The position numbers were made by a program, and so were the translations under genes. From Mycobacterium botniense (GTDB taxonomy: Bacteria > Actinomycetota > Actinomycetes > Mycobacteriales > Mycobacteriaceae): a DNA stretch of 64,000 bases. Location of the stretch: the NCBI RefSeq assembly GCF_010723305.1, contig NZ_BLKW01000002.1, positions 558,001 through 622,000 on the forward strand, given 5' to 3'. Numbering within the stretch: position 1 is the first letter of the stretch; every line of letters starts with the position of its first letter. The notes under the pieces were generated by a model that worked only from the letters and a program-made list of their open reading frames with translations, was not told the DNA's origin and ran no database searches. Shown here piece by piece: positions 26,474-35,617 of this stretch.

Positions 26474-27688
26474 ATGATCGCAGTCACCGCTCCGTTATGG
26501 GTTGGTCTGGTTGTCGGGATGCTCTTTGGCGGCATCGGCGAGCTGTGGGGCATCGGAAACCCCGAGACCCTGATCCGGCTGGCGCGTTGGCAGGACCGAC
26601 TGGTGGTGGGTTGCATCGCCATCGTGTGCGCTATTGGTGCGGTGAGCGTCTATGGCCTGTACGCTCTGGGGTTCTCAATGCATTTTTCACCGAAGCCGAT
26701 ATATGTTGTCGGTGTGGTCATCGGTGGACTTCTCTTCGGTGCTGGAATGGCTATTTCCGGGTATGTGCCGGGGTCTGAATTGATGGCTCTTGGAGAAGGA
26801 CGACAGGATGCGTTCTATGCCTTTCCCGGCGGCCTCCTCGGTGCCGCGGCCTGGACAGTCTTATATCAAACCGGACTCGGCGATTGGCTAGTGCACACAG
26901 CCGATTACGGCGATCTCGTTGTTTCCGGGTCGATCCACCAGATTCGTCCGGCGTTCACGTTGCTCGTCGCGATTGCCTACGCCATCGCCCTTCTCGCCGT
27001 GGCGGCATTGCTGCCGCGTTATCGTGGTGGCACTAACTTTGTGACTCAAATGCTGCGGGGGAAAACCAATCAGCAGGATCGGGAATGGACGGCGGATACG
27101 GCGACATACTTGGCGGAAGGCGGTTTGGGCCAGCCGACATCCGGCTGGCTGCAGAACATAGTTGCCGATGTTCCTACGAGTAATTTTTATTCGCGGGTAA
27201 AACTGGGGACCAATATTTTCGTCGGCATCGTGATAACATTGGCGATTTTCCTGCATCAAATTTTTGGCGAATCGACGACATATTCGTGGTTCGCGGGTCA
27301 TTTATTTCTTTCTGATTTCGCGTACAGTAAATTAGTGTTCCGGGAGATCGGCTGGGAGCCTTTTTCGGATATCGGAACTTTTCTGGGCGCCTTGATCTCA
27401 GCCCTGTTTGTGAGTCGGTATTTTCAGAATTTCAGACCGGTCATCCCGCCGTCGTGGCGTAACCGGTTCGGGCCGAGTCAATCAAAGCGAGCTGTGGGCA
27501 GCTTCGCTGGTTTTTTCCTCCTGATGTTCGGTGCCCGGATGGCGGACGGCTGTACCAGTGGGCATATCCTCAGCGGGGGAGTGCAGATGGCCGTCAGCGC
27601 CTGGGTGTTCGCGATCGCCGTCTTCATCGCGATGATTGGGACCGCTCGCATCGTCTATGGGAACGCCAGCGTCAAGGTGTCCGGATGA
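26474..27688 (+). CDS. YeeE/YedE-family sulfur transporter
   Basis: About 404 residues, roughly 9-10 membrane helices, two YeeE/YedE halves. The C-terminal half keeps the cysteine motif DGCTSGHILSGG. In the N-terminal half the equivalent GYCPGT position reads SGYVPGSE, so its cysteine is lost. YeeE (TsuA) moves thiosulfate into the cell by relay between cysteines. ATG 26474 is chosen; GTG 26453 is in frame. First gene of a six-gene sulfur run; the next gene overlaps by 4 nt. The segment 27170-27430 is strikingly AT-rich, a sign of transfer. Confidence 0.85.
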   Translation: MIAVTAPLWVGLVVGMLFGGIGELWGIGNPETLIRLARWQDRLVVGCIAIVCAIGAVSVYGLYALGFSMHFSPKPIYVVGVVIGGLLFGAGMAISGYVPGSELMALGEGRQDAFYAFPGGLLGAAAWTVLYQTGLGDWLVHTADYGDLVVSGSIHQIRPAFTLLVAIAYAIALLAVAALLPRYRGGTNFVTQMLRGKTNQQDREWTADTATYLAEGGLGQPTSGWLQNIVADVPTSNFYSRVKLGTNIFVGIVITLAIFLHQIFGESTTYSWFAGHLFLSDFAYSKLVFREIGWEPFSDIGTFLGALISALFVSRYFQNFRPVIPPSWRNRFGPSQSKRAVGSFAGFFLLMFGARMADGCTSGHILSGGVQMAVSAWVFAIAVFIAMIGTARIVYGNASVKVSG

Positions 27689-27912
27689 CAAAACAGGAGA
27701 TACGGCTACTGGTCGTCGTCATGTGCGGTGCGGCAGCGACGTGTCTGGTAGCAGGATTGGTGACCCACAACCGCGCGTCGACTCCGCTGACGCTGGCTGA
27801 GGTGCTGATTCCAGCCCTGATTCCGGCCGGGCTCCTCGGCTACGTCACGGTCTACTACCGGTCGGGTACCTCAGACGGGCGCCGAAGCCGGTCGACAACC
27901 GAAGGGAGATGA
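27685..27912 (+). CDS. Small membrane protein of the sulfur operon
   Basis: 75 residues, two hydrophobic helices (LLVVVMCGAAATCLVAGL near 8 and VLIPALIPAGLLGYVTVYY near 40) and a basic tail. No family recognised. ATGA overlaps with the genes on both sides show that it is translated as part of the operon. It could be an accessory subunit of the neighbouring transporter. Confidence 0.7.
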   Translation: MTKQEIRLLVVVMCGAAATCLVAGLVTHNRASTPLTLAEVLIPALIPAGLLGYVTVYYRSGTSDGRRSRSTTEGR

Positions 27913-27914
27913 TC

Positions 27915-28196
27915 ATGCAGGATCAGCAGCAGGCGCCGATACCCCGCGGGGCGTTCGGGATGCCCAAGCCCCAGGGGTGGACGATTGAGCGAGTGGTCAA
28001 CCTGATGGCCGGTGTCATGGTGCTGCTTACCCTGGCCCTGGGGCGGGTAGTTTCTGGCCGCTGGCGCATTCTTACCGCGTTCGTCGGCGCAAATCTCATT
28101 TTCGATGCAGCGGTGGGGTGGTGCCCAGCCAGTGTGCTGCTGCATCGACTGGGGATTCCCACCGTCATCGAGCGCGCCCAGACCCGTGATAGGTGA
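27915..28196 (+). CDS. DUF2892 (YgaP-like) membrane protein
   Basis: 93 residues. Reads WTIERVVNLMAGVMVLL, then RWRILTAFVGANLIF and WCPASVLLHRLG, the DUF2892 pattern of two helices with a conserved GxCP. In other bacteria the domain is fused to rhodanese sulfurtransferases or encoded beside them. ATG 27915 is preferred because AAGGGAG lies 6 nt upstream. Overlaps the TauE gene by 11 nt. Confidence 0.8.
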   Translation: MQDQQQAPIPRGAFGMPKPQGWTIERVVNLMAGVMVLLTLALGRVVSGRWRILTAFVGANLIFDAAVGWCPASVLLHRLGIPTVIERAQTRDR

Positions 28197-29052
28197 TCCA
28201 ACCGCCGGTCTTATCGCTGCGCTGCCGTTAGGTTTTGTGATCGGGCTCGCATTGGGCGGTCTCGGCGGGGGTGGCTCGATTTTGGCGGTTCCGGCTCTGG
28301 TGTATGGGGTGGGCGAATCCGCCCACACGGCGACGACGACGTCGCTGGTGGCGGTGGGAGCCACCTCGCTGGTCGGAATGATGAGCTATTGGCGCGCGGG
28401 CCGGGTGCGGGTCGTCGCGGGGCTCACCTTCGGACTGCTCGGGCTGGGCGGATCGCTGCTCGGCTCCCTGACGAGCAGATCGATTCCCAACAACGTTTTA
28501 CTGCTGGCGTTTTCGGGTTTGATCCTGGTCGCCGGGTGGCGAATGCACATCCGCTACGCAGAGACGCCCTGCTGCGCGAAGCAGCTGGCTGCCGTCAGCG
28601 CGGGGCAGGACTCGGCAACCGGCGTGGGGGGTCCCGCGTTGACAGCGACGGATAAATCCGCCAGGCATAAGTCCTCGCGCTTCGCCGCCGCGGGCAAAGT
28701 GGTGATCGCCGGCAGCATCGTGGGTTTTCTTACCGGGTTGTTCGGTGTGGGTGGCGGTTTCGTGATCGTGCCCGCACTGGTCTTGGCGCTGGGCTATGAG
28801 ATGCCCGTCGCCGTCGGGACTTCACTGCTGGTCATCGCCATCAGTTCGGGTGAAAGTCTGCTGTTTCGTCTCTCGAGCGAAGAGATCGACTGGCAGGTGG
28901 CGATCCCGTTCACGGCGGCTGGACTGGTCGGTGTGCTCGTCGGGGGTGCGACCGCCACGCGGGTGCCGGCCGAGCGACTCACCCGGTGGTTCGTGTGGTT
29001 GCTCATCGCAGTCGCCACGTACACCGCAGTCCAGTCCCTGATGACCATGTGA
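28186..29052 (+). CDS. TauE/SafE-family sulfur anion exporter
   Basis: 288 residues from GTG 28186, about 8 membrane helices in two repeats (GLGGGGSILAVPALVYG and FGVGGGFVIVPALVLALG). TauE/SafE carriers move sulfite, sulfoacetate or similar anions across the membrane. A cytoplasmic loop holds CC (ETPCCAKQL). In this operon it would remove the products of sulfide or thiosulfate metabolism. Confidence 0.88.
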   Translation: MIGDPTAGLIAALPLGFVIGLALGGLGGGGSILAVPALVYGVGESAHTATTTSLVAVGATSLVGMMSYWRAGRVRVVAGLTFGLLGLGGSLLGSLTSRSIPNNVLLLAFSGLILVAGWRMHIRYAETPCCAKQLAAVSAGQDSATGVGGPALTATDKSARHKSSRFAAAGKVVIAGSIVGFLTGLFGVGGGFVIVPALVLALGYEMPVAVGTSLLVIAISSGESLLFRLSSEEIDWQVAIPFTAAGLVGVLVGGATATRVPAERLTRWFVWLLIAVATYTAVQSLMTM

Positions 29053-29096
29053 GCAAATGATTTCTCAAGAGTTACTAACGAGAGGAGCACCACATC

Positions 29097-29453
29097 ATGG
29101 CAGCATCCGAGCAGTCGACTCTGGTGGTGCTCACGACCGGCAAGGAGGCCTTCGTCCGGGCTAACGCGGTGTTGCAGATGACGTTGATGGTGCGCAAGAC
29201 CGGCGGGATGGCGGTGGAGTTGCTGCTGCTGGGTCCCGGTGTGGAGATTTTGCGTTCGAACCAAAAGAATTCTGCGCAGTTCGAGCAGCAGTTGGGCGAG
29301 CTGCGTCGGGCGGGTGTGCGGATCAGTGTCTGTGAGGTATCCCTGGCAAACCTGGGGCTCACTCGAGATCAGATGTTTGATGCTGATGTGGTGAAGGGTG
29401 GAGTGGAGGTGGGTACCCGGGTTGGGCAGGGCTGGAATGTTCTGACGTTTTAA
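29097..29453 (+). CDS. DsrE-family sulfur carrier protein
   Basis: 118 residues. STLVVLTTGKEAFVRANAVL start, LLLLGPGVEIL core, and one conserved cysteine in VRISVCEVSLANLGL near residue 79, followed by VGTRVGQGW. DsrE/TusD-like proteins carry sulfane sulfur on this cysteine. GAGAGGAG ribosome site. Placed between the exporter and the sulfide-quinone-reductase-like flavoprotein. Confidence 0.85.
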   Translation: MAASEQSTLVVLTTGKEAFVRANAVLQMTLMVRKTGGMAVELLLLGPGVEILRSNQKNSAQFEQQLGELRRAGVRISVCEVSLANLGLTRDQMFDADVVKGGVEVGTRVGQGWNVLTF

Positions 29454-29495
29454 AAGATCTGGTCATCTGAGGAAACCGACAGAAAGGACCTGCCG

Positions 29496-30770
29496 ATGGG
29501 CACGGCCAAACCGAAGGTGGTGGTGCTGGGCAGCAGCTTCGCCGGGCTGACCACGGCCCGTTTCATCCGGCAGCACGCCGGGGACCGGGTCGATCTCGTG
29601 GTCGTCGACCGTAACCCCTATCTGACGTTCGTGCCGAATATCCAGATGGAGGTCCTCGCCGGGCACGACCCGCTGGAGACGATGCTGCTCGACACCCCGG
29701 CTATCCACGTCAAGGACGGCAACACGTTTTTAAACGCCGAGGTCGTAGCGCTGGACCCGGATGCCCGCCGGGTGCAGATCGTGCCCAGCGACCGGCCCGG
29801 CTCGGCGGTGGAGAGCCTGGCCTATGACTATGTGGTGATCGCGCTGGGCAATCGGTTGGCCTACGACCGGATCGCCGGGTTCGGTGAGCACGGCGACGCG
29901 GTGTCCAGCGGCTTTTACGGCAACAAGCTGCGCCGGCGGCTGGCGGCCTACAGAGGGGGTCCGATCGCGATCGGTTCGGCCCGATTCCATCAAGGCCTGC
30001 AGGGTAAGCCCGACTGGCTGCCGGTGGGCCTGGCGGCTTGTGAGGGCCCGCCGCTGGAGCTGGGCCTGGCGATGGCGCACTGGCTTGAATCCCACCGTCT
30101 CGGCGATGCGCACAAGATCACGTTGTTCACCCCAGCGCAGATGATCGCCGAGGACGCCGGCGAGGCGATCGTCACCTCGTTTTTGCAGATGGCCGCCAAG
30201 AAGGGGTTCGGTTATCTCAACAACACCGTCGACGTGACCCGCCTGCACGCCGAGGGGATCGAGTTCGAATCCGGAGCCAGCCTGGAGGCCGAGATCAAGA
30301 TCGTCATCCCCGACTGGGTGCCCCACCAGTTCCTGGTGGAACTGCCGATCACCGACGAACGCGGTTTCGTGCTGACCGACCGGCGCATGCGCAACCCCAC
30401 CCATCCGGAGATCTTGGCAGTCGGCGACGCCGCCGCCCTGACCGTCCCCAAGCTGGGCAGCCTGGGGCATCAGCAGGCCGAGATCGCCGCGCGTCAGATC
30501 GCGATCGCCGTTGGGGCGCTCGGCCACGACGACGCCGGCCCCGAATATCACCCCGAAATCCTGTGCTTCGGCGACATCGGCGGCCACCAGGGCTTCTATA
30601 TCCACTCCGACACCTGGTACGGCGGCACCACCAGCGTGTTCAAGATGGGCCACGCGCCCTACGCAATGAAGCTCGCCTTCAAAGAGATGTACTTCCGCAC
30701 CGGCGGCAAACCCCCGGCCTTCGGGGTACCCGCCACCCACCTGCTGATGGACCACTTCCCCGGCGAATAA
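29496..30770 (+). CDS. Sulfide:quinone oxidoreductase-like flavoprotein
   Basis: 424 residues. FAD motif VVVLGSSFAGLTTARFI, VVDRNPYLTFVPN, the second dinucleotide site near 145, AVGDAAALTVPKLG for FAD, and a C-terminal membrane-associating part (FYIHSDTWYGGTTSVFKMGH). Cysteines occur in GLAACEGPPLELG near 180 and EILCFGDIGG near 357, the positions expected for the SQR disulfide or persulfide pair; the third SQR cysteine is absent. It would oxidise sulfide to polysulfide and pass electrons to the quinone pool. A type II NADH dehydrogenase relative is the alternative. Confidence 0.8.
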   Translation: MGTAKPKVVVLGSSFAGLTTARFIRQHAGDRVDLVVVDRNPYLTFVPNIQMEVLAGHDPLETMLLDTPAIHVKDGNTFLNAEVVALDPDARRVQIVPSDRPGSAVESLAYDYVVIALGNRLAYDRIAGFGEHGDAVSSGFYGNKLRRRLAAYRGGPIAIGSARFHQGLQGKPDWLPVGLAACEGPPLELGLAMAHWLESHRLGDAHKITLFTPAQMIAEDAGEAIVTSFLQMAAKKGFGYLNNTVDVTRLHAEGIEFESGASLEAEIKIVIPDWVPHQFLVELPITDERGFVLTDRRMRNPTHPEILAVGDAAALTVPKLGSLGHQQAEIAARQIAIAVGALGHDDAGPEYHPEILCFGDIGGHQGFYIHSDTWYGGTTSVFKMGHAPYAMKLAFKEMYFRTGGKPPAFGVPATHLLMDHFPGE

Positions 30771-30799
30771 TCCGGTCGCAACACCAGCCGAGCCGCGTC

Positions 30800-32206
30800 T
30801 CAGCCGACCAGGGTCCGGGCCGCTTTTCCGATGCCCTCTGCTGCGGTGGGATGCTGGTCGGCGAACCGGGCCAGGTCATAAGCGGTCAGTCCCGCTGCCA
30901 CCGACTCGCCGATCTGACCGATGAGCTGCGCTGCGTCAGCACCGACCACCCAACCACCGACCAGCCGCAAGCTCTGAGCGTCACAAAACAGCCGGATCTC
31001 CCCGTAGGTATCCCCGAGGATCTGGGCCCGCGAGTCATCGGCCATCGGGTAAGCGGCCTCCACCACCTGCCGTGCCTGCTCGGCGGCTTTAGCCCGGGTC
31101 AGCCCCACGTAGGCGCCCTGGGGAGCGGTGAAAATGGTGGCCGGCACGGAATCGAAATCCATCCGGTCGACCACCCGATTGCCCGCCAAGATGTTGTGGG
31201 CGGCCACCAGGGACTGGCGCACCGCCGAGTGAAAGAGCATGGATCGGCCGTTCACGTCGCCGGGCGCATACAGGTGGGGGTAGCCCGGTACCTGCATCGA
31301 CACGTCCACCGCCAAACCGTGACCGGCCCTCGGAAGACCCAGCTCTGTTGCCCCGTCGGGGATCACCGGTCGCCGGCCCACGGCCATCAGCACCAGGTCC
31401 GCGTCGACCGTGGAGTCGGCATCGCCGATGCGGTAGTGCACCGTGAAGCCGCCGCCGTCGCCCTTCGTGACAGCGGTGACCGACGCGGACAACTGGATGC
31501 TGATGGTGGGGTCGATTCCCGCGGCGAGCAACGTGACGAAATCCGGATCCATGCCGGCCAGCAACCCCGGCAGGGCCTCAATCACCGTGACCTGGCTGCC
31601 CAAAGCACGCAGCATGCAGGCCACCTCCAAGCCGACGTAGCCGCCGCCTATCACCGCGAGACGGGCAGGCAAGCTGGTGACCGTCGGCTCGAGCGCGAAC
31701 AGATCGCGGCTGGTGACACACAGCTGCGCGCCGGGGATGGGTGGCACGAACACATCGGCCCCGCTGGCGATGATGATCTGGGCCGCCTGAAACCGCTTAG
31801 CCGACCCGGTGGTGTTCACCTCGACGGTGTGGGAATCGATCAGTCGCCCGGTGCCGGGCACCAGACGCAGGTTGGCACTTGCCGCCTGCAGTTCCCCGTC
31901 ATGCTGGCGATAGCGATCCTTTTGTACCTGGTCTTTCCAGGCGACCACCTGTGCGTAGTCGGGGGGCCCGGTGAGCGCCCCGAGCGCCCGACTCATCGGC
32001 GCGGCGGTGACTCGCCGGTACAGCTCGGCGACTTCATAGACGGCCTTAGACGGTACGCACCCCTCGGCCAGGCAATTACCGCTCATCACGCCCTTCGGGT
32101 CGACCATCACCACCTGCTGACCGGCCCGGGCCAGCGCGAACGCGGCCGGGTAAGCGGCGCCCCCGGCGCCCAACGTGATCGTGTCGACCTTTTCGGGTTC
32201 GGTCAT
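30800..32206 (-). CDS. Dihydrolipoamide-dehydrogenase-like disulfide reductase
   Basis: 468 residues from ATG 32206 (GTG 32233 also in frame). GAGGAAYPAAFALA FAD site, the redox disulfide GNCLAEGCVPSKA, NAD site VIGGGYVGLEVACML, APGDVNG, and the C-terminal HPTAAEG with the catalytic histidine. A complete member of the Lpd/mercuric reductase family. No lipoyl complex genes are nearby. It converges on the SQR-like gene with only 29 nt between stops, so a role in reducing sulfur-carrier or persulfide species is plausible but not shown. Confidence 0.85.
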   Translation of the reverse strand: MTEPEKVDTITLGAGGAAYPAAFALARAGQQVVMVDPKGVMSGNCLAEGCVPSKAVYEVAELYRRVTAAPMSRALGALTGPPDYAQVVAWKDQVQKDRYRQHDGELQAASANLRLVPGTGRLIDSHTVEVNTTGSAKRFQAAQIIIASGADVFVPPIPGAQLCVTSRDLFALEPTVTSLPARLAVIGGGYVGLEVACMLRALGSQVTVIEALPGLLAGMDPDFVTLLAAGIDPTISIQLSASVTAVTKGDGGGFTVHYRIGDADSTVDADLVLMAVGRRPVIPDGATELGLPRAGHGLAVDVSMQVPGYPHLYAPGDVNGRSMLFHSAVRQSLVAAHNILAGNRVVDRMDFDSVPATIFTAPQGAYVGLTRAKAAEQARQVVEAAYPMADDSRAQILGDTYGEIRLFCDAQSLRLVGGWVVGADAAQLIGQIGESVAAGLTAYDLARFADQHPTAAEGIGKAARTLVG

Positions 32207-32291
32207 CGCAGTCACCAGTTCTCGGTAGTTCACGGTTCGTCGAGATCACAGGAAGGCTAGCCGCCACGGTCGGCCCCGCGTCAACCATCGT

Positions 32292-33380
32292 CTACCAGCG
32301 GAAGGGCCTGTCGAGAATGATCGTCTTTTCCGCTTTCGGATACCAGCCTTGGGGTGCATATTGACTGGTGTGCAGATAGCACTGCACACGGACACCCGGG
32401 CTACCCGGGGTGAACGTCAGTAATCGGCTCATCGGTAGCGTTGTCAGCGGCGCGTGATAGCGGCTCAACGATGCCGCGTTGATGAACCAAGTCCCCCACC
32501 GCTGCTCGATATGAGTCTTTCCGCCGTAAGCATCGCCGGGATTAGTGTGAGTGTGACCTGCGATCCACATCTGCACCCGAGTTGGATGCTCGCTCAAGAA
32601 ATCTTCGAATGCGCGCGAATCTGGTTTGCCGTCCACCCAATACAGATATGATGCGCCCTGCGGCGTACCTTGCTGGAAGTACCGGTGATAACGCTCCTGC
32701 CACTGCCCGTTTGCGCTTTTGCGCACGCCTTCCCACTCGCCGGACGCAACTGTGGTGTCTTTCAGGACATAATGATGAACCGAGATGATGACGGCCTCGG
32801 GATTATTGAGGACCATCGTCTTCCACCACTGGAAGGTTTCACCGCTCACCACTCCGCCAGGGTTACCGCCAAGTGTTCCCCGGCCGATTTGCTGTGTCGG
32901 TTCGTTGCGATCGCTCATCATCAAAAAAAGAAGATTCCCGATCCGGAATGAATACCGCTCCCACCTCCCCTCGATCGGGTACCGGCGGGCTGTCGCGTCA
33001 ACACCCGAGTAATAGGTGTGCTCACCGAGCGGATCGACCCACTTCTGCCACCACCAGGCCTCGGGTTCTGAGAGCCCGCTTCGGTCGTGATTTCCGCAGA
33101 CGCTGTAGATATCCTCACGCCGGTGCGTGCGAAGAACAGAGAATTGTTTTCTGATCTCTTCGCCCTCGGCATCGTCGGGCAAACTATGCTGGGCGCCGGA
33201 CATGTCACCCACGTCGATCGCGATGTCCCACGGAAACGAAGGCCCACCCTCCGATCCGCCGAATTCCGACTGCGAAATAGCGTCGGCCAGGCTACACCTG
33301 CCGAAGCGTTTGTCGGTCCCGACATGCGCATCACCGAATGCCCACAAACGCAACGGTCTTGACGCTGATTTGGTTGACAT
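32292..33380 (-). CDS. Metallophosphoesterase
   Basis: 362 residues. FGDAHVG near 14, DVGDM near 48, SVCGNHDRS near 85, SVHHY near 190, AGHTHTNPG near 270: the five calcineurin-like metal motifs in order. The physiological substrate is unknown. GGAGGT lies 10 nt before ATG 33380; the frame is open upstream but without coding character. No signal peptide. Stands alone. Confidence 0.88.
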   Translation of the reverse strand: MSTKSASRPLRLWAFGDAHVGTDKRFGRCSLADAISQSEFGGSEGGPSFPWDIAIDVGDMSGAQHSLPDDAEGEEIRKQFSVLRTHRREDIYSVCGNHDRSGLSEPEAWWWQKWVDPLGEHTYYSGVDATARRYPIEGRWERYSFRIGNLLFLMMSDRNEPTQQIGRGTLGGNPGGVVSGETFQWWKTMVLNNPEAVIISVHHYVLKDTTVASGEWEGVRKSANGQWQERYHRYFQQGTPQGASYLYWVDGKPDSRAFEDFLSEHPTRVQMWIAGHTHTNPGDAYGGKTHIEQRWGTWFINAASLSRYHAPLTTLPMSRLLTFTPGSPGVRVQCYLHTSQYAPQGWYPKAEKTIILDRPFRW

Positions 33381-33534
33381 CGTTTCGTGGAACCTCCGGT
33401 GAGTCCGCCTCGTCATCAGCCACGGTGCCGTTGACGTGAAAGGTGAGCTAAGACAACCATAATCGTACGTGCGCGGACCTATTGGTCGGCATCGGCGCCG
33501 CGGTATCGAACCATGCCGTTGACCGCGCGCTCCG

Positions 33535-34506
33535 TTAATTTTCGATATGCAACACCTCATCAAGGGGTCGCCGGGGTGTCGGCGGAGGGACTTCTTCGTG
33601 GGTGGGTACCACACCCACCCGCACCAACACTTGGGGCAGCGCCTCACGGTCGAGGAGCGTTGCGACGAGCTCACGGCTGGCCCGGACCTCGGTTACGTGG
33701 GTCACCGGGCAGGTGGCCAGACCGGCCATCGTGCATTCCAGCAAGACCGCAGAAAGCGCTTCACCGGTCGCTAACGCAGCCGTGCGCCCGTCGTCGTCGG
33801 TGGACAACACCAGAATCGTCGCATGGTCCTTGGAGATTTCCAGACGTCTTTCACTGTGATGTGGACGGGGGAACACTCGCTCGATATCGACGCGATGGCT
33901 CTCAGCCTCTGATGGTAAGGAACTATAGGGGATGCCTTCTGCCGCTTCGAATGACCCAGTCCACCAGTCTATTTCGTCATGATAAGATGAATCGTAAAGT
34001 CGTAGTGACTCCGCGAGCCGGGATGCCTCCACCAGTTGCGGGCGCGCATCGTCGGATATGACGTCCAGGTGCACGGCACCGGCGCCGATCACGTTGCGCA
34101 GCGCCGGTTCCAACAATTCCCAATCCGTTGGAGAAGCAAACGGCAACCTATCGGTTCGGCGTAGCAAGATCGCGTCGGCTCGGCGGCGGAAAACCTCGGT
34201 CACATCGATCGGGGTGAAACCGATGGAGGCCAGATGGGTCGGATCGTTCGGGTCGGGGAACCGGTCGACAACGGTCTGCCAACCGGCCGCAGCCATCGCT
34301 ACTCGAAGATGATCGAGCACCGCGCCGCAACTGATGAGAACCTCACGCCCCGACGGGTCACCGAGCATTGACCGGTTTGGATCGACGAATAGCCGCAGCT
34401 CGCCGCCACCAAACTGCCACTGCCACGGCTGACTGTTGTGTAGCGATGGGGCTCGGCACGCCAGGCCCACCGCTTTTTTGATGAGTTCGGTATCTGGCAT
34501 TGGCAT
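33535..34506 (-). CDS. Acg-family nitroreductase-like protein
   Basis: 323 residues from ATG 34506 (GGAGG 5 nt upstream). AVGLACRAPSLHNSQPWQW near 10, CGAVLDHLRVAMAAAGW near 60, RRTDRLPF near 115, GEALSAVLLECTMAGLA near 250. These match the mycobacterial Acg-like nitroreductase group (Rv2032, Rv3127, Rv3131), several of which belong to the DosR dormancy regulon. Probably binds FMN; activity is unclear for the family. A weak DosR-like sequence lies at 34527-34541. Confidence 0.85.
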   Translation of the reverse strand: MPMPDTELIKKAVGLACRAPSLHNSQPWQWQFGGGELRLFVDPNRSMLGDPSGREVLISCGAVLDHLRVAMAAAGWQTVVDRFPDPNDPTHLASIGFTPIDVTEVFRRRADAILLRRTDRLPFASPTDWELLEPALRNVIGAGAVHLDVISDDARPQLVEASRLAESLRLYDSSYHDEIDWWTGSFEAAEGIPYSSLPSEAESHRVDIERVFPRPHHSERRLEISKDHATILVLSTDDDGRTAALATGEALSAVLLECTMAGLATCPVTHVTEVRASRELVATLLDREALPQVLVRVGVVPTHEEVPPPTPRRPLDEVLHIEN

Positions 34507-34649
34507 CACAGCCTCCACTATCGCGTGTGCCGGGGGTCCGAGCCTGCTAAGAGCAACACTAAACGGGGCCTCTCTGTGTCAAGAGACTAGGGCTGGCCGG
34601 TTGTATGGTGGCTGGTGATAGATCCGGGAAATGACTTGTCCGAAGCGTC

Positions 34650-34870
34650 AGTGTGCGGGGTTTGCGCTGGCCGCGCTGGACGGTTGAGTTGGCGGTCTCC
34701 GGCGCGGGAGAGCCGTTGGCGGACAACGTCTCCGGAGGACAGGTCGATCGGTGCGGTACCGGTGTAGGTGGCGAACGCGGCGGCGGAACGGAATCGATCG
34801 ATGGTGCCAACCCGGCCGAGAATCTTGCCCGCGGCCAAGGCACCGATGCCGCACAGCTCGGTCAGAGGTG
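34650..34870 (-). pseudogene. IS110-family transposase C-terminal fragment
   Basis: The minus strand reads LTELCGIGALAAGKILGRVG, DRFRSAAAFATYTGTAPI and SSGDVVRQRLSRAGDRQLN, the transposase_20 part of IS110-type transposases. The catalytic DEDD half is missing. It abuts the truncated integrase at about 34880, so one element probably cut the other. Confidence 0.75.
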
Positions 34871-34899
34871 CTCGCGTTTGCCCACTGCAGCTGTGTCGA

Positions 34900-35617
34900 T
34901 GCCATGCTGGTGCTGCGCATCGCCGACGGTATCGAATACGACAAAGCCAAGGTCGTGCTCTACGCCTACCGGCACAGCTACGCTCAACGTCACGCCGACG
35001 CCGGTGTTCCCGTGGAGGTGCTGCGTGAACTGCTGTCGCACCGCAAGCTCGAAACCACCAGCGGCTACTACCGGGTCGGCGAAACCCGCCGCCGTGAAGC
35101 CGTCGACCGTGTCACCGCGATGCAGTTCGACCGGCACGGCAACCGCATCTGGCGGCAGGCCAAAGCGTTGTTGGACTGCGAGCACGCCCGCCGCGTCGTC
35201 GGCGAGGTCGCCGTTCCGTTCGGCGTGTGTGCCGAACCGTCCAACGTCAAGGCCGGGGGCGGTGCCTGCCCGTTCCGGTTCCGCTGCGCCGGCTGCGACC
35301 ACTTCCGCACCGACGTCTCCTGCCTGCCCGACCTGCATGCCTACCTCGACGACCTGCTGCGCACCCGCGAACGGCTGCTCGCCACCACCGACCTTGATGA
35401 GTGGGCTCGCGGCGAGGCGATGCCATCGGACGAAGAGATCCGCCGCATCCGCCGCCTGATCGCCCAGATCACCAACGGGCTCGACGAGCTCGAACCCGAA
35501 CAGCGACAACAACTTCAACAAGCCATCACCGTCGTGCGCCGCCACCGCAACGTCATGCTCGGCATGCCCAGCACCCGCCAACCCCTGCCCGACCTGCGCC
35601 CGGAGAGAACCCCATGA
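34900..35617 (+). pseudogene. Tyrosine recombinase of Tn554 TnpB type, 5' truncated
   Basis: Contains the C-terminal catalytic half of a tyrosine integrase: AYRHSYAQRHADAG (H-x-x-R box) and LLSHRKLETTSGYY (H and tyrosine nucleophile). A cysteine-rich part follows (GACPFRFRCAGCDHF), typical of TnpB-like recombinases. The arm-binding domain and first catalytic arginine are lost at the junction with the IS110 fragment. The tail overlaps the TnpC-like gene by ATGA. Confidence 0.75.

Noticed and set aside
24600..26477. 625-codon plus-strand open frame opposite ctaD
   Set aside because: The minus strand encodes a complete cytochrome oxidase subunit with all heme ligands; the plus frame is a charged, motif-free shadow.
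30563..32260. 565-codon plus-strand open frame across the SQR end and the Lpd gene
   Set aside because: It is antisense to a clear Lpd-type reductase and spans two real genes in the wrong frame.
34527..34541. DosR box upstream of the nitroreductase
   Set aside because: Only a few positions fit the 20-bp DosR consensus; too weak to call as a regulatory site.
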